A stretch of DNA of 64,000 nucleotides from Bagarius yarrelli (taxonomy: Eukaryota > Chordata > Actinopteri > Siluriformes > Sisoridae): contig VCAZ01000017.1 in NCBI GenBank assembly GCA_005784505.1, positions 186,001 through 250,000 on the forward strand, read 5' to 3'. Positions 49,601 through 59,045 of this stretch are shown here, one piece after another; position 1 is the stretch's first letter, and every line of letters begins with the position of its first letter. Both the position numbers and the translations under genes were made by a program. The notes under the pieces were generated by a model that worked only from the letters and a program-made list of their open reading frames with translations, had not been told where the DNA came from and did no database searches.

Positions 49601-52292
49601 TTGGCCTGCCTGCAGTCCAAATCCTTCCCCTATAGAGAATATTTACAAATTATTAATTGAAAAATATATCAAAGACTTCTTAGCAGCTGGAAACCTGTAT
49701 CAGGCAAGAATGGGACCAAATTCCAACACCAAAACTCCAGAAACATAACTTCAATGCCCAGATGTCTTAAAACTGTTTTGAAAAGAAGAGCAGATGCTAC
49801 AACATGGTAAACATGCCCTGTTCCATCTTTTTTGAGACCTGTAGCAGGCATCACATTTGAAATAAGCTTATTTTGTGCATACAGTTTATGTATTTAATAA
49901 ATAAAAGTAATTAATATTTCTATGTTTAAACATTTATGTTATCTATCTTCTAAATATTGGCTATTGTGATTTGAAAGTCTTTTAGTTTTTATCTTATTCA
50001 AAATTTTAAAATGTTCCAACTTTTCTGGATTTCGGGTTGTATTTTCTTTTGTGTAGCAGAATTTTCTCATAAAAATGAGGCGTTTGTTGTCTACAATGAT
50101 GCTTTGCTAATTTAGTGTGTTTACATTTTTTTTTTGTATGGCTGGAGATTAAATTAGCTGGGGACATACAAAATGTTTACTGCTCTTTTTTCTCATTTGA
50201 TAAATACAATACTACAAATTCATTAAGGCAGGCACTGCATGAGGAAATATTTGTGATTTGTGTTAAAATGAGGCATATTTGAATGTTGGTATTAGTCAAT
50301 AAAAAGCTGTTATATTTTAAATAATTATTTTTTAATTTAGTTCATTTGAAAGAATATATATACTTTTACACACTGCAGATGGAGAGATCACTTCCAAACC
50401 CATGATCCTCTTTCTTGGTCCCTGGAGTGTGGGGAAATCCTCTATGATAAACTATCTGCTGGGGCTTCAAGACACTCCTTATCAGTTATACACAGGTAAG
50501 TTCCAATATTTTGGTTATACTGTTCCTATTATTAACAAGTCGATCATTATTATTTACATCGACACATATATAGTTGTATTAGGGAAAAATGTTATATAAT
50601 TATAGTTGTATTAGGGAAAAATTAGGGAACTGCAATGCTTATATCATTACATTTAATATCTAATTTTTTTTTTTTACAGGAGCTGAGCCCACTACCTCTG
50701 AGTTCACTGTGATCATGCATGGTGACAAAATCCGGTCTGTAGAAGGCATTGTAATGGCTGCTGACAGCTCCCGTTCCTTCTCTCCCTTGGAGAAATTTGG
50801 TCAGAATTTTCTTGAGAAACTAATTGGCATTGAGATGCCCCACAAGCTTTTGGAGCGTGTCACATTTGTGGATACACCAGGAATCATTGAGAACCGCAAA
50901 CAACAGGAGAGAGGTACTTATAAAAAGTATTTAAGATTTTAAATTACAAAGCATCTGATATGACTTCAGTGGCCCTTATATCTTGTATAATTTTCTTATA
51001 TACAGTATATTTATTTTATAGCTTAATTATGTTTTTAACATTTTGCCTCCATTACTTGCATCGGAACCTCATTGGATTGCTCATAAAATGTGACTACAAC
51101 AGCTACTAATGTAATTTAGCACTTTGAATCATTTCCACATATTTCCTTAATTTCTGATGAAAAATAATGGAGAAACAGGCCACATATGTCCTTAAAACTG
51201 CGAATAAAATTTTCTAATTACATTTGAGCCTGTAAAAACACAGTCCTTATCTTAAAATGCCTTAAATTCCTAAATGGTTAATGCATTTTTTGCAAACCCC
51301 TTTTATCAACACTAAAAGGCTACAATGTATCTACCTACAAATGTTGATTGACAAATGTAAAAACTGCTTTAAAAAGCAATCCCACAATATTCTTTGGCTA
51401 AAATTACATTTTTAGAAATAAATAACTAATATTATAGTGTAAATAGTTTTAAGTTGCATCATTCCACATCTTCTTTACAGGGTATCCGTTTAATGATGTG
51501 TGCCAGTGGTTCATTGACCGTGCTGACCTAATATTTGTAGTATTTGATCCCACCAAGTTGGATGTTGGCCTTGAGCTGGAGATGCTATTCAGACAACTAA
51601 AAGGTCGTGAGTCACAGATACGCATTATCCTTAACAAGGCTGACAGCTTAGCCACCCAGGATCTTATGCGTGTTTATGGTGCCTTGTTCTGGAGTCTTGC
51701 ACCCCTTATCAATGTGACTGAGCCCCCACGCGTGTATGTTAGTTCCTTTTGGCCCTATGACTATGCTCCTGACACCAGCCGTGAGCTCTTTAAGCGTGAG
51801 GAAATTTCTCTTCTGGAAGACTTAAACCAAGTGATTGAGAATCGCCTAGAGAATAAGATTGCCTTCATTCGCCAACATGGCATTCGAGTACGTATCCATG
51901 CCCTGCTGGTGGATCGTTATGTGCAAACATTCAAGGACAAGATGACCTTTTTCAGTGATCCAGAATTAGTGTTTAAGGAAATTGTGGAGGACCCAGATAA
52001 ATTCTATATCTTTAAGTCTATTTTGGCTAAGACCAATGTCAGCAAGTTTGACCTGCCCAACCGTGATGCATACCGTGACTTCTTTGGCATTAACCCAGTA
52101 AATAGTTTTAAGCAGCTTTCTGCACAGTGCTCCTACATAGGTGGCTGTCTGCTGGATAAGATTGAAAGAGCCATTACGACTGATTTGCCAGGACTCTTGA
52201 GCAGCATTCACTCCAGTAAGAACCCCACCCTGACCTCCTGTGAGACAACTGGCTGTGGAGAAAAGCCCAAAAATCGCTATCGACGAAACTGA
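37637..52292 (+). CDS. SRL: SRL, sarcalumenin, six coding exons
   Basis: Lumenal Ca2+-binding glycoprotein of the sarcoplasmic reticulum with a dynamin/EHD-like GTPase fold; it stabilises the SERCA pump in striated muscle. Exons: 37637-37694, 46239-46334, 46533-46628, 50379-50495, 50680-50913 and 51481-52292, all phase 1 junctions. Total 1413 nt, 470 residues; human short form is 473. Residues 1-20 are a hydrophobic signal peptide. The P-loop GPWSVGKS is at 97-104, DTPG at 187-190 and NKAD at 252-255. NVT and NVS glycosylation sites follow. The end NRYRRN matches the mammalian NRYRKH. The long acidic exon of mammalian 160-kDa sarcalumenin is not seen. TFAP4 lies upstream on the same strand, as in human. 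Very secure. Confidence 0.97.
39361..39560 (+). mobile_element. tRNA-derived SINE
   Basis: GGGGGAGTGGTGGCTCATGG is the A-box-bearing head of a fish tRNA-type SINE. TCCCCAGCTGTGGTCCCAGC follows in the B-box region. Divergent; the tail is lost. Confidence 0.6.
40054..40425 (-). CDS. Unexplained open frame, 123 codons, antisense in SRL intron 1
   Basis: It starts MDLHRAGMGCRLHESLNAEA, then has a Lys/Glu-rich run (KEKEKKEKKRK) and a hydrophobic stretch near the end (VVVSCSVLMFMLVILI). I recognise no family. The charged run comes from an A/G-rich tract, and the frame may be chance. Listed because it is the longest open frame in this intron without transposon similarity. Confidence 0.12.
   Translation of the reverse strand: MDLHRAGMGCRLHESLNAEAVMIDVEIQNNNKEKEKKEKKRKTCRRSDKNQNWLAKPFGIHSTRTMFEGGEILFLKFHLYTRNVYRNNRVVVSCSVLMFMLVILIYREHHYLYKNISRFRHRD
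42062..42363 (-). repeat. 3' LTR of the endogenous retrovirus
   Basis: Shares TGTTACAGGAAT, TTTTATTG and GATTAGAACA...CTCAGCAGTTCT with the other LTR over its first 110 bp. It is about 100 bp shorter. Confidence 0.65.
42619..43061 (+). mobile_element. Solo-LTR-like segment inside the retrovirus
   Basis: It starts TGTTTTGTTTACTTCC and ends GTAAACATTACA. It has TTTAAAGCCC like a core promoter and AATAAA before the end, as in fish Gypsy LTRs. It carries the GGCCCC tract. Flanking AGGCAG on both sides may be a target duplication, offset by a base or two. Confidence 0.5.
42818..42914. repeat. (GGCCCC)n hexanucleotide tract
   Basis: About 97 bp of GGCCCC units with small irregularities at both ends; GGGGCC on the minus strand. 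It is fully G/C in an AT-rich intron. Confidence 0.97.
43285..43470 (+). mobile_element. tRNA-derived SINE
   Basis: GGTTTGATTCCCAGCTCCAC is the B box; CAAGCTGCCACTGTTGAGCC and CAAGGCCCTTAACCC are the conserved body of fish tRNA SINEs. It separates the RNase H and integrase parts of the retrovirus. Confidence 0.75.
45756..46155 (-). repeat. 5' LTR of the endogenous retrovirus
   Basis: 400 bp from TGTAAATTAA to CCTTACA, with a purine-rich part near 45857-45910. A 40-bp direct duplication containing TTCAGGAATGCCAAATGGCC lies at about 46034-46112. Confidence 0.7.
46239..46334 (+). CDS. SRL: SRL coding exon 2 (short acidic segment, NAGNAG acceptor)
   Basis: The acceptor is CTCAGCAG, so splicing could use 46239 or 46242; both keep frame and differ by one Ala. 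It encodes EEEV and LRDRSHIDETLR-like sequence, matching mammalian LRDRSHIEKTL. The donor is GTGAGA. Confidence 0.93.
46533..46628 (+). CDS. SRL: SRL coding exon 3
   Basis: The acceptor is ACACTAG and the donor GTAAAT, phase 1 at both ends. It encodes ALQKLRIIYHNSIKPMEHAY then KYSELRQHEIS, a close match to mammalian sarcalumenin just before the GTPase domain. Confidence 0.95.
46629..48314 (+). other. SRL: SRL intron between exons 3 and 4, left part
   Basis: AT-rich. Apart from the possible cassette exon at 47084-47119 no feature is recognised. Confidence 0.6.
47084..47119 (+). CDS. Possible 36-nt cassette exon of SRL
   Basis: It has a pyrimidine-rich acceptor ending AAACAG and a donor CAG|GTGGGT. 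It is exactly 12 codons, phase 1 at both ends, with no stop, so it could be spliced between exons 3 and 4 without breaking frame. It would insert AYPGRTLGDSAT before DGEITSKP. Mammalian sarcalumenin joins exon 3 directly to DGEIT, so this is either an optional fish exon or chance. Confidence 0.4.
48315..50041 (+). mobile_element. Tc1/mariner-like transposon, internally rearranged
   Basis: It starts TACAACCTGAATTTCGAAAA and ends with the inverse of TACAACCCGAAATCCAGAAA. Relics of the DDE transposase lie at 49500-49745: VFQQDSANPHIAAITTAWL, then NWPACSPNPSPIENIYKLL. The middle is rearranged: 48865-48990 is repeated at 49164-49330, and between them lies a copy of SRL intron DNA. Confidence 0.8.
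49033..49170 (+). repeat. Copy of SRL intron 5 DNA inside the transposon
   Basis: About 138 bp from ATTACAAAGCATCTGATATG to CATTGGACTGCT, nearly identical to 50943-51081. Confidence 0.85.
50379..50495 (+). CDS. SRL: SRL coding exon 4 (P-loop)
   Basis: The acceptor is CTGCAG and the donor GTAAGT. It encodes DGEITSKPMILFLGPWSVGK and then SSMINYLLGL to YQLYT. It holds the Walker A/G1 motif of the GTPase-like domain. Confidence 0.97.
50680..50913 (+). CDS. SRL: SRL coding exon 5 (DTPG)
   Basis: A long T-tract and ACAG precede it and GTACTT follows. It encodes residues 123-201: AEPTTSEFTV, GIVMAADSSRSFSPLEKFGQ, and VTFVDTPGIIENRKQQERG with the G3 motif. Confidence 0.97.
50943..51081 (+). repeat. 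Source-like copy of the duplicated intron segment
   Basis: It lies just after SRL exon 5. It matches 49033-49170 with a few differences and small indels. Confidence 0.8.
51481..52292 (+). CDS. SRL: SRL last coding exon
   Basis: The acceptor is TTTACAG. It encodes residues 202-470 in one open stretch, starting YPFNDVCQWFIDRADLIFVV. It includes NKAD (252-255), the NVT and NVS sequons and the conserved NRYR end, with TGA at 52290-52292. It is nearly collinear with mammalian SRL. Confidence 0.97.
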
Positions 52293-53105
52293 GAAGGAAA
52301 AATAGAACGATAAAATATGGTTGCACAGGTGCAGTGAAAAAAACATCCTATTCCAGTCACAGAATTATCTTTTAAGTTTAAGGGACAAGCCATTAGATAA
52401 TTATTTTATAGATTTTTAAAAATTTAAATAAATTAAATAAATAATTTAAATAAACCAGGAATGGGGACATTGTAATTAACTCTACTGGTTTTGAGCACTG
52501 CATCAATAACCTGTTACAAAATATCATACATTTAGTATATTTGCTATGCATAAGATTTAAAAAAAATATTGTCAACATATCTGTAAAAAGTCTAAAAGGT
52601 TGTGGTTTTGTAAACAAAGTGTCTGTATGCAAAAAAATTAGCAAATAAGGTTACGGTAACAACATTATGTTTTTTTCATAAGTGTTATACATTTGGAACT
52701 AGACTAGTCTCTTTCTAATAATATTATCTATTTAAAGAAAGTCACTGTGCTGCATGTTAAGTTTATTTAGAAGAATTCAAGGGGCACATATTCATACATT
52801 TTTACTTAAATACTTTAGGCACATTTTAATAGTACAATAATTCTGCTTATTATATTTCTCCATAAATGAAAAGTCATCTGTAAAAGTCACTTTAATTTCA
52901 TATTATTAAGCATATTTTGTTTTCTATATATTAAATGATTTTGAAAGAAACCCCTGGAGAAAGAAAATGCCTGATTTGATGATATATTATTTGCTCATGT
53001 GATTTAACTGTACTAATGTTTATTTAATAACATAAAAAATGTAAAAAAAAAAAAAAGTGAATTTTCAAATGACAAAAGTAATAAATGATTTCTGATCGTT
53101 AAACT
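52293..53105 (+). other. SRL: SRL 3' UTR
   Basis: AT-rich sequence after the SRL stop. Clustered AATAAA motifs lie near 52425-52455 and another at 53080-53085. I cannot tell which is used. No coding sequence is seen. Confidence 0.55.
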
Positions 53106-53474
53106 GCCTCTTCCTTATCATCCCCAAGAGATAGAAGTTTTATATCAAGGTTGTAGCAGTTCAAATTTTAGTTTAAGGCCTGAAATTTTGCTTCTCAAGG
53201 TATGCCTGGCCTAACTTATAGCAACCTCAACAGAATCTAGAAAAATGTAAGAACAATGAAGAGTAAAAATAAAAAACACAACAGAGGAAATGTTTAAAGC
53301 ATATTTACTAAGGGTTTGAATATACTGTATTTGGATGTTAAAAAATTGGGCCGCTCAACACGTTTCGAGCTTTCACTGTAAAAAGTTATCACTGAATCTA
53401 CTAAATTTAAGAACATCTAGTAAATTCGACAAAACTGTTGACTCAACTATCTAATGCAAATTCTTAGTCTTCAG

Positions 53475-53614
53475 CTCTGTGTTGTTCTGTTCAGTAGCTC
53501 TTTGTCGTTTTGTGCAACACCATGGGGTCCTGGAGAAACGTTTCATTTCACTGTGTACTGCATCTGCTTTATATAGTTGAAATGAAAATAAAGCTTCTTG
53601 AACCAGAAATAACT
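53475..53614 (+). mobile_element. 3' end of the jockey/L2-type LINE
   Basis: TGGGGTCCTGGAGAAACGTT, then TGTACTGCAT and AAAGCTTCTTGAACC, the same tail as at 57950-58410. Confidence 0.75.
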
Positions 53615-53734
53615 GTTAATACACAAAATTTGTTTTATTCTAAAATTAGTGAAATAAATTAAACCAGTGAATGTGATCAGAAGTAGTTGTTTGTTTTTGT
53701 GTGTGGATATATACATACATATACACACACATAC

Positions 53735-54985
53735 ACAGCTCACATCTCAATAAATTAGAATGTCATGAAAAAGTTTATTTATTTCAGTATTTCAACTCAA
53801 ATTGTGAAACTTGTGTATTGAATAAATTCAATGCACACAAACTGAAGTAGTTTAAGTCTTTGGTTATATTAATTGTGATAATTTTGGCTCACATTCAACA
53901 AAAACCGAAGCCCAGGTTTCTTTGACTGTGGCCTTCAGCTTAGCTGCATTTTTTTTTTGTCTCTTGTTTCTCATTTTCCTCTTGACAATACCCCATAGAT
54001 TCTCTATGGGGTTCAGGTCTGGTGAGTTTGCTGGCCAGTCAAGCACACCAACACCATGGTCATTTAACCAACTTTCAGTGCTTTGGCAGAGTGGACAGGT
54101 GCCAAATCCTGCTGGAATCTTTAAAAAGCTGGTCAGCAAAAGGAAGCATGAAGTGCTATAAAAATTTTTGGTAAACGGGTGCAGTGACTGTGACTGGCCC
54201 AACACCAGCATTGCACCCCAAATCATCATCACAGACTGTAAAAACTTAACACTGGACTTCAAGCAACTTGGGCTATGAGCTTCTCCACACTTGCTCCATA
54301 CTCTAGGACCTTGGTTTTGACCACTGGGCAACAGTCCAGTTATTCTTCTCCTTAGCCCAGGTAAGACGCCACTGATGTTGTCTGTAGTTCGGAAACGGAT
54401 TAACAAGAGGAATGGAACAACTGTTACAAAATTTCTTGACTGGTCTGTGTGTTCTGGCTCTTGATGCCTTGACCCCAGCCTCAGTTCAATTCTTGTGAAG
54501 TTTACCCAAATTCTTGAACTGATTTTGCTTGACAAGCCTCTCAGCGCTGCGGTTCTCTCGGTTGGTTGTACATCTTTTTCTTCCACACTTTTTCCTTCCA
54601 CTCAACTTTCTGTTAACATGCTTAGATACAGCACTCTCTGAACAGCCAGCTTCTTTGGCAATGAATGTTTCTGGCTTAATCTCCTTGTAAAGGGTGTCAG
54701 TGATTGTCTTCTGGACAACTGTCAGCTCAGCAGTCTTCCCCACGATTGTGTATGATCTAGTGAACCAAACTGAGAGACCATTTCGAAGGCTCAGGAAACC
54801 TTTGCAGGTGTTTTGAGTTGATTAGATAATCAGCACCATATTCTAATTTGTTTAGATTTTAACTGTGAATTTAAACTACTTCAGTCTGTGTGCATTGAAT
54901 TTATTTATTTATTTTCACAATTCGAGTTAAATTACTGAAATAAATAAACTTTTCCACGACATTCTAATTTGCTGTACTCCACCTG
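53735..54985 (-). mobile_element. Tc1-like transposon with broken transposase
   Basis: Terminal inverted repeats of about 110 bp: AAATTAGAATGTCATGAAAA on the left and the inverse of AAATTAGAATGTCGTGGAAA on the right. The unit is about 1.25 kb. It stops about 45 bp before the NRF1-type promoter patch. Confidence 0.85.
53864..54743 (-). pseudogene. Tc1-like transposase, frameshifted
   Basis: The N-terminal helix-turn-helix part lies at 54743-54486 (MGKTAELTVVQK, CSESAVSKHVNRKLSGRKKC). The catalytic part is in another frame at 54601-53864, with MMIWGAMLV and VLDWPANSPDLNPIENLWG, the DDE domain end. At least one frameshift and damaged middle segments mean no full protein is made. Confidence 0.8.
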
Positions 54986-55028
54986 TACTCCTCATCTGGC
55001 GTGAGGGAGTTTCAGCTCGCGTGAGTCT

Positions 55029-55038
55029 GCGCATGCGC
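55029..55038. promoter_or_regulatory. Palindromic NRF1-type site GCGCATGCGC
   Basis: It is a perfect match to the NRF1 consensus in an otherwise AT-rich region, at the head of a CpG-rich patch of about 80 bp. Such sites mark housekeeping promoters near the start site, often bidirectional ones. It overlaps the presumed ATG of the small downstream gene. Confidence 0.55.
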
Positions 55039-55260
55039 AACCGCGGGATTTTTCGAGACGAAGACAATCTTCAGACGTATTCAGGTATGCTCATGACTAA
55101 CTTGTAAAATGTGGTGCTGCCGTTATTGTATTGTGTCTAAAGATCTAATTTAAATGAATGTTTTATACTCGTTGTGTTGAAAGCGGAAATTGTCATTTGT
55201 ATTAGTTTAACGTTAAACGGTATTAACGTTACTTGAGACCAATGCTTTGCTTGCTGTTAC

Positions 55261-55322
<62 letters not shown>

Positions 55323-56022
55323 TTACGTTAAATTACCTCGCGTTAGATTGACTGCATGACCTGTACTCCCCGAACATTATAGAACGTGCGGTGTAGGCGG
55401 GCGTGCTTATCAGGTCAATAACCACCACTAGGTATGCATTACCATAGCTTCATTAAATAATTTCTAACTAATTAATTAGAAATAATTTACCCTTATGCAG
55501 CGGATGTGTCAATTCTGCTTGTTTTCGTGTGAAAAGAGGGCTTAGCTGCTTAGTACTCAGATTCCATGTCTTCACACTAATTGTCTATGATCATTTAAGT
55601 CATTTATTTCACTTGGATTGGACTTAATAAAAATCATTTATATCAGGTACAGGGTATCAAGACCAGTGCACGTGATCATTAAACAAATATCACATGAAAT
55701 TAATTTCACGTTTTATTGATATCTTATAAGTGGACGTTGGATCAAAGCTTAAGAAAATTCTGCAACAGATTGAAAATGTAAGCTCCACCCTTATTATTAT
55801 TATTATTATTATTGTTATTATTATTATGATTATTATTTGTAAAACAGCTGTTACTTTTGCTGCTGTTTTTTTGTTCTCTGTTCTTTTTGTTCTCTGTACT
55901 TTTTACAATGTCACATAATTTTACAGAAAAATGACATAATTGAGAGCCGAACAGCTGTTCTTCATGTTACTCCTTCTTGGAGAAGACCTGACCGATTTTT
56001 ACAGAACATGTTTTGTAATTAG
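55033..56022 (+). CDS. Unrecognised small three-exon gene, 64 codons
   Basis: Three open segments join in frame: 55033-55084, 55731-55777 and 55927-56022. Donors are CAG|GTATGC and AAT|GTAAGC. Acceptors are TTATAAG and TTTTACAG. Together they make 195 nt with a TAG stop. The product is small and charged: it starts MRNRGIFRDEDNLQTYS, has a likely helix SKLKKILQQIEN, then KNDIIESRTAVL and a W-R-R-P end. The ATG sits inside a perfect NRF1-type site in a short CpG-rich patch. AATAAA at 56112-56117 closes the unit. The start is uncertain, because the frame stays open upstream without another ATG and the Kozak context is weak. I do not recognise the family. It could also be a non-coding transcript or the 5' part of a longer gene. 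Confidence 0.45.
55260..55321. repeat. (ATCT)n microsatellite
   Basis: About 15 uninterrupted ATCT units in the first intron of the small three-exon gene. Confidence 0.97.
55790..55832. repeat. (TTA)n microsatellite
   Basis: About 14 TTA/TTG units with substitutions, inside the 149-bp second intron of the small gene. Confidence 0.9.
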
Positions 56023-56111
56023 CTTTTTCTGTTATATTCTGGCTATTTAATGTGATACAAATGTATCGTAAACCAATTTTTAGAACTGGTAGGAAGCGTT
56101 AGGAAGATAAA

Positions 56112-56117
56112 AATAAA
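56112..56117 (+). terminator. Candidate polyadenylation signal of the small gene
   Basis: AATAAA 90 nt after the TAG of the three-exon unit; a further AATAAA occurs near 56147. In AT-rich DNA such hexamers are frequent, so the support is modest. Confidence 0.35.
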
Positions 56118-56449
56118 GTGAGGCTAAAGGAAAACAAGAAAGTCAAAAATAAATGTACAGAAAATTATGAATGACAGGAAAAAAGATAGATTAGATAAGA
56201 CAGACTAGGAGGTAATAAAGTTATAAATCTGAATAACAACACAACAAAGTCTGATAGGAAAGACACATATTTTATTTAAAATATCTGTTCCGAAGATAAA
56301 CGAAGGTCTTGCGGGTTTAGAATGACAGATTTTTTGTTGAATGTAAGATAATAGAATTTTAATCATTATTGTAGTGATATATTTTTTTGCATGTATATTT
56401 GGCAATAATCATTTTATCCCCAACTGATACAGGGTGTAGCTTTATATTT

Positions 56450-56930
56450 CTTAAACAACCATGTAAGACATGCTCATGTCTATTTCCAAGATGACAATGA
56501 CCTATTCATCAGGCTCAGTTTAGCAAGAGACGGAAGAGTTCTGACCTTAACCGTACTGAAAGTCTTCAGGATGTGCTGGAGTAAAATTTACACTGCCCGG
56601 CCAAAAAACATTTCACACGCTAATATTTGATTGGACTGCTTATATCTTTCATAACATTGTGCTTTCATTCTGACTTTCAACATTGTCAGTAACATTTATT
56701 TCCATTCAGAGTAGCATTTAAATTTTGGCCAAGATCCATAGTCAGTTACAGCGCATCCTAAAGACTTTCAATAGGGTAAAGATCAGTTCAATTCATACAT
56801 GAAAACGATTCCTGATACTCATTGAACCATTTTTTAACAGTTTGGGTCTATTGAATCTTGATGTTGTCATCCTGCTATATGGACATGGGTGTCTCTTCTT
56901 GCATAGTTGTTTAAAGGTTTAGTTCTCCTG
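56450..56930. mobile_element. Two Tc1-like fragments in opposite orientation
   Basis: 56490-56582 (+) holds TTTCCAAGATGACAATGACC and CCTTAACCG...GATGTGCTGGAG, the DDE-domain end of a Tc1 family. 56590-56930 (-) starts CACTGCCCGGCCAAAAAA, a Tc1-like terminus, and continues antisense with GATGTTGTCATCCTG. Confidence 0.6.
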
Positions 56931-57276
56931 GAAAATTGTTTTATCCAGTCATGAATTTTATCCTTTCAAAACGTAAAACCTTAATTTGTCTTTAGAACAC
57001 AATTTAAAATATTTTGATTAAAGCTCTCTCACCCTCCATAAACATAACTAATATGTTCCTAGACACAGAAATATTGTAAGGACGTCGTTAAAATAGTCCT
57101 TGTGATATCAGCGATTCAACACTTATTTACTTATTTAACACTTTATTTTTAGCATTAATATAGGCTCTTGAAATAAAAAGTAACTTATTTTGACCGTATT
57201 CTTGCATGTTTTTAGGACTGTAATGACTAAGTAGAGCTGTCTAGCATATTGACTGTAATTGCTGAGGACTCTGAAA

Positions 57277-57770
57277 CTACACTGTAAAAACATTTCAAGG
57301 TAGTTAAACTTAGAAAGTTCACCTGCTGCCTTAAAAACGTGAGTCAACTCAACTTCGACATACGCTTTGTTTCAACTCGTTGAGTTTTTACAATTTTTTG
57401 AACTAATTGTCATTTGTTGTTTCAAATCGACTGTGCGCAAGAAACGCAAGTTCACCTGCAGCTTTAAAATTGTGTGTAAACTTTGGAATATTTTTTGTTT
57501 CAACTCAAAACATTATTCTGTAATGTAAACGAGCAGACTTGTTAGGAGAACTCTTTTGTTTGAGTGTACTAAACTTAAGTACTCATAACTCAGTTTGACA
57601 AGTTCAGGCAACTTACAGACTTAATTATTTCTACAAATACACAAGTAACATATACAAAGTTTTAGTGAGTTGTGTCAACTTAAAATTAATGAACTAATTT
57701 TCTTAAGACTTTTGAGGCAGTTGTCATGCGTTTTCTAAGTAAATTCAACTCATTGATTTTTACAGTGTAG
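57277..57770. mobile_element. 494-bp TIR element (MITE)
   Basis: The 14-bp ends CTACACTGTAAAAA and TTTTTACAGTGTAG are perfect inverted copies. The interior has repeated AAGTTCACCTGC and TTTCAACTCA motifs in both directions. No frame. This end is common in fish; the superfamily is not fixed here. Confidence 0.75.
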
Positions 57771-57774
57771 ATAA

Positions 57775-57825
57775 ATGTAAGTCTGTAAGTAAGGGCGTCT
57801 GCCAAATGTCACAAATGTAAATGTA
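57775..57825 (+). repeat. SINE tail remnant
   Basis: AAGGGCGTCTGCCAAATG is the conserved tail of fish tRNA SINEs, followed by an AAATGTAAATGTAAA tail. Confidence 0.5.
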
Positions 57826-57949
57826 AACCTTGCACACTTTTAAAAATCAAGCATTTAATTGATTTGGATTAATACCCACTGCCACCAATGTAAACACAAC
57901 AGCTTACTACTTCAGTCAGTCGGCTTTATGTTGTTTCCAGGCGGATTGT

Positions 57950-58410
57950 TAAACTTGACACACCTGGCTGCTCAACACAGAACTGAACTACATACACACA
58001 CACATTCAACACAAGTAGACTGGAAAAAAACCCAACATTTTTTGTTAGGCACAGTCACTTTACAACGCTATATTCACTTTACAATGTTATTTGCACAATA
58101 TTGTTGTTAATTTGTACATTCCATGTCTACCTCATTTTACAATATGGTTGGTGCTATTGCATTATGTTCCGTTCTCTATTGTCTTCTTTGCCTTATTGTC
58201 TTTCTAATGTTTGTATTGTTTATTGCACTGTCTGCACTAGGTTACACGAATGCACTTTGTCTATTCTGTTTAGTGGCTCTTTGTTGTTTTGTGAAATTCT
58301 ATGTTTTGTGTAGCACCAGGGGGTCCTGGAGAAACGTTATCTCATTTTACTGTGTACTGCATTGCTATATGTGGTTGAAATGGCAGTAAAGCTCCTTGAA
58401 CTTGAACGTC
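57950..58410 (+). mobile_element. 3' UTR of the jockey/L2-type LINE
   Basis: 5'-truncated sense copy of the element at 13756-15960. It carries GCTGCTCAACACAGAACTGA at the left and GGGGGTCCTGGAGAAACG and AAAGCTCCTTGAACTTGAAC at the end. Confidence 0.85.
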
Positions 58411-58748
58411 TACTGTAAATCTTGTACACTTCAACTAGTCAGAGGATGACTTCGAAACTCCTAAAGTGTTCTAGTTAAGTTTACCATATGAGATCAGATG
58501 TTCAGCGGTCCGTGGGTGTGACGTCTGATACTAGTCAAGGTGTTGAAGCAACCTAAATAAAATTTTGTATAAATCACCAGTATACATTAACAAACCTAGG
58601 GTTACAGGGCATGTAGTGTTACAGGGCATCTGCAGGGGCTTCTAGGGGAAGGTTTTGGCAGGTTTCCGAGCTACTGTTTACAAAGTTACCTGAGAGAAAA
58701 ATGTCTGTATTTTCTGTTCAATTTCCCATTGCATTTTAATCTTTTTAA

Positions 58749-58880
58749 TTCAAATAACTTTTATTCTATTTCAACCATATATAGTAGATGCAGTACATAG
58801 TAAAATAAAACATTTCTTCCAGAACATGGTGCTGCATAACACAACCAATAAGCACTACATAAAGAACAACAAAGTTATGG
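58749..58880 (-). mobile_element. 3' end of the same LINE family, antisense
   Basis: ATATATAGTAGATGCAGTAC and AAAACATTTCTTCCAG match the antisense tail at 13780-13830. Confidence 0.7.
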
Positions 58881-58894
58881 TCTATTTTAGAAAA

Positions 58895-59045
58895 GACCTT
58901 GTGTATTTCAGCAGGACAGTACAAAACCACATAATGCAGCATGGTATTATGAATTTGAAATAAGGTAATTTTGTGGATACATTTCTCAGTTTAAACATGT
59001 ATCTGTTTTCTATTGTAAATAAAATATTGTTGAAGAGTGCTAATT
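58895..59045 (+). mobile_element. Truncated Tc1-like fragment
   Basis: TGTGTATTTCAGCAGGACAG then AAAACCACATAATGCAGC, and TCAGTTTAAACATGTA...AATAAAATATTG. It is the 3' part of the family at 48315, with most of the DDE region deleted. Confidence 0.65.

Noticed and set aside
51966..52346. 126-codon minus-strand frame over the last SRL exon
   Set aside because: A shadow of SRL coding sequence.
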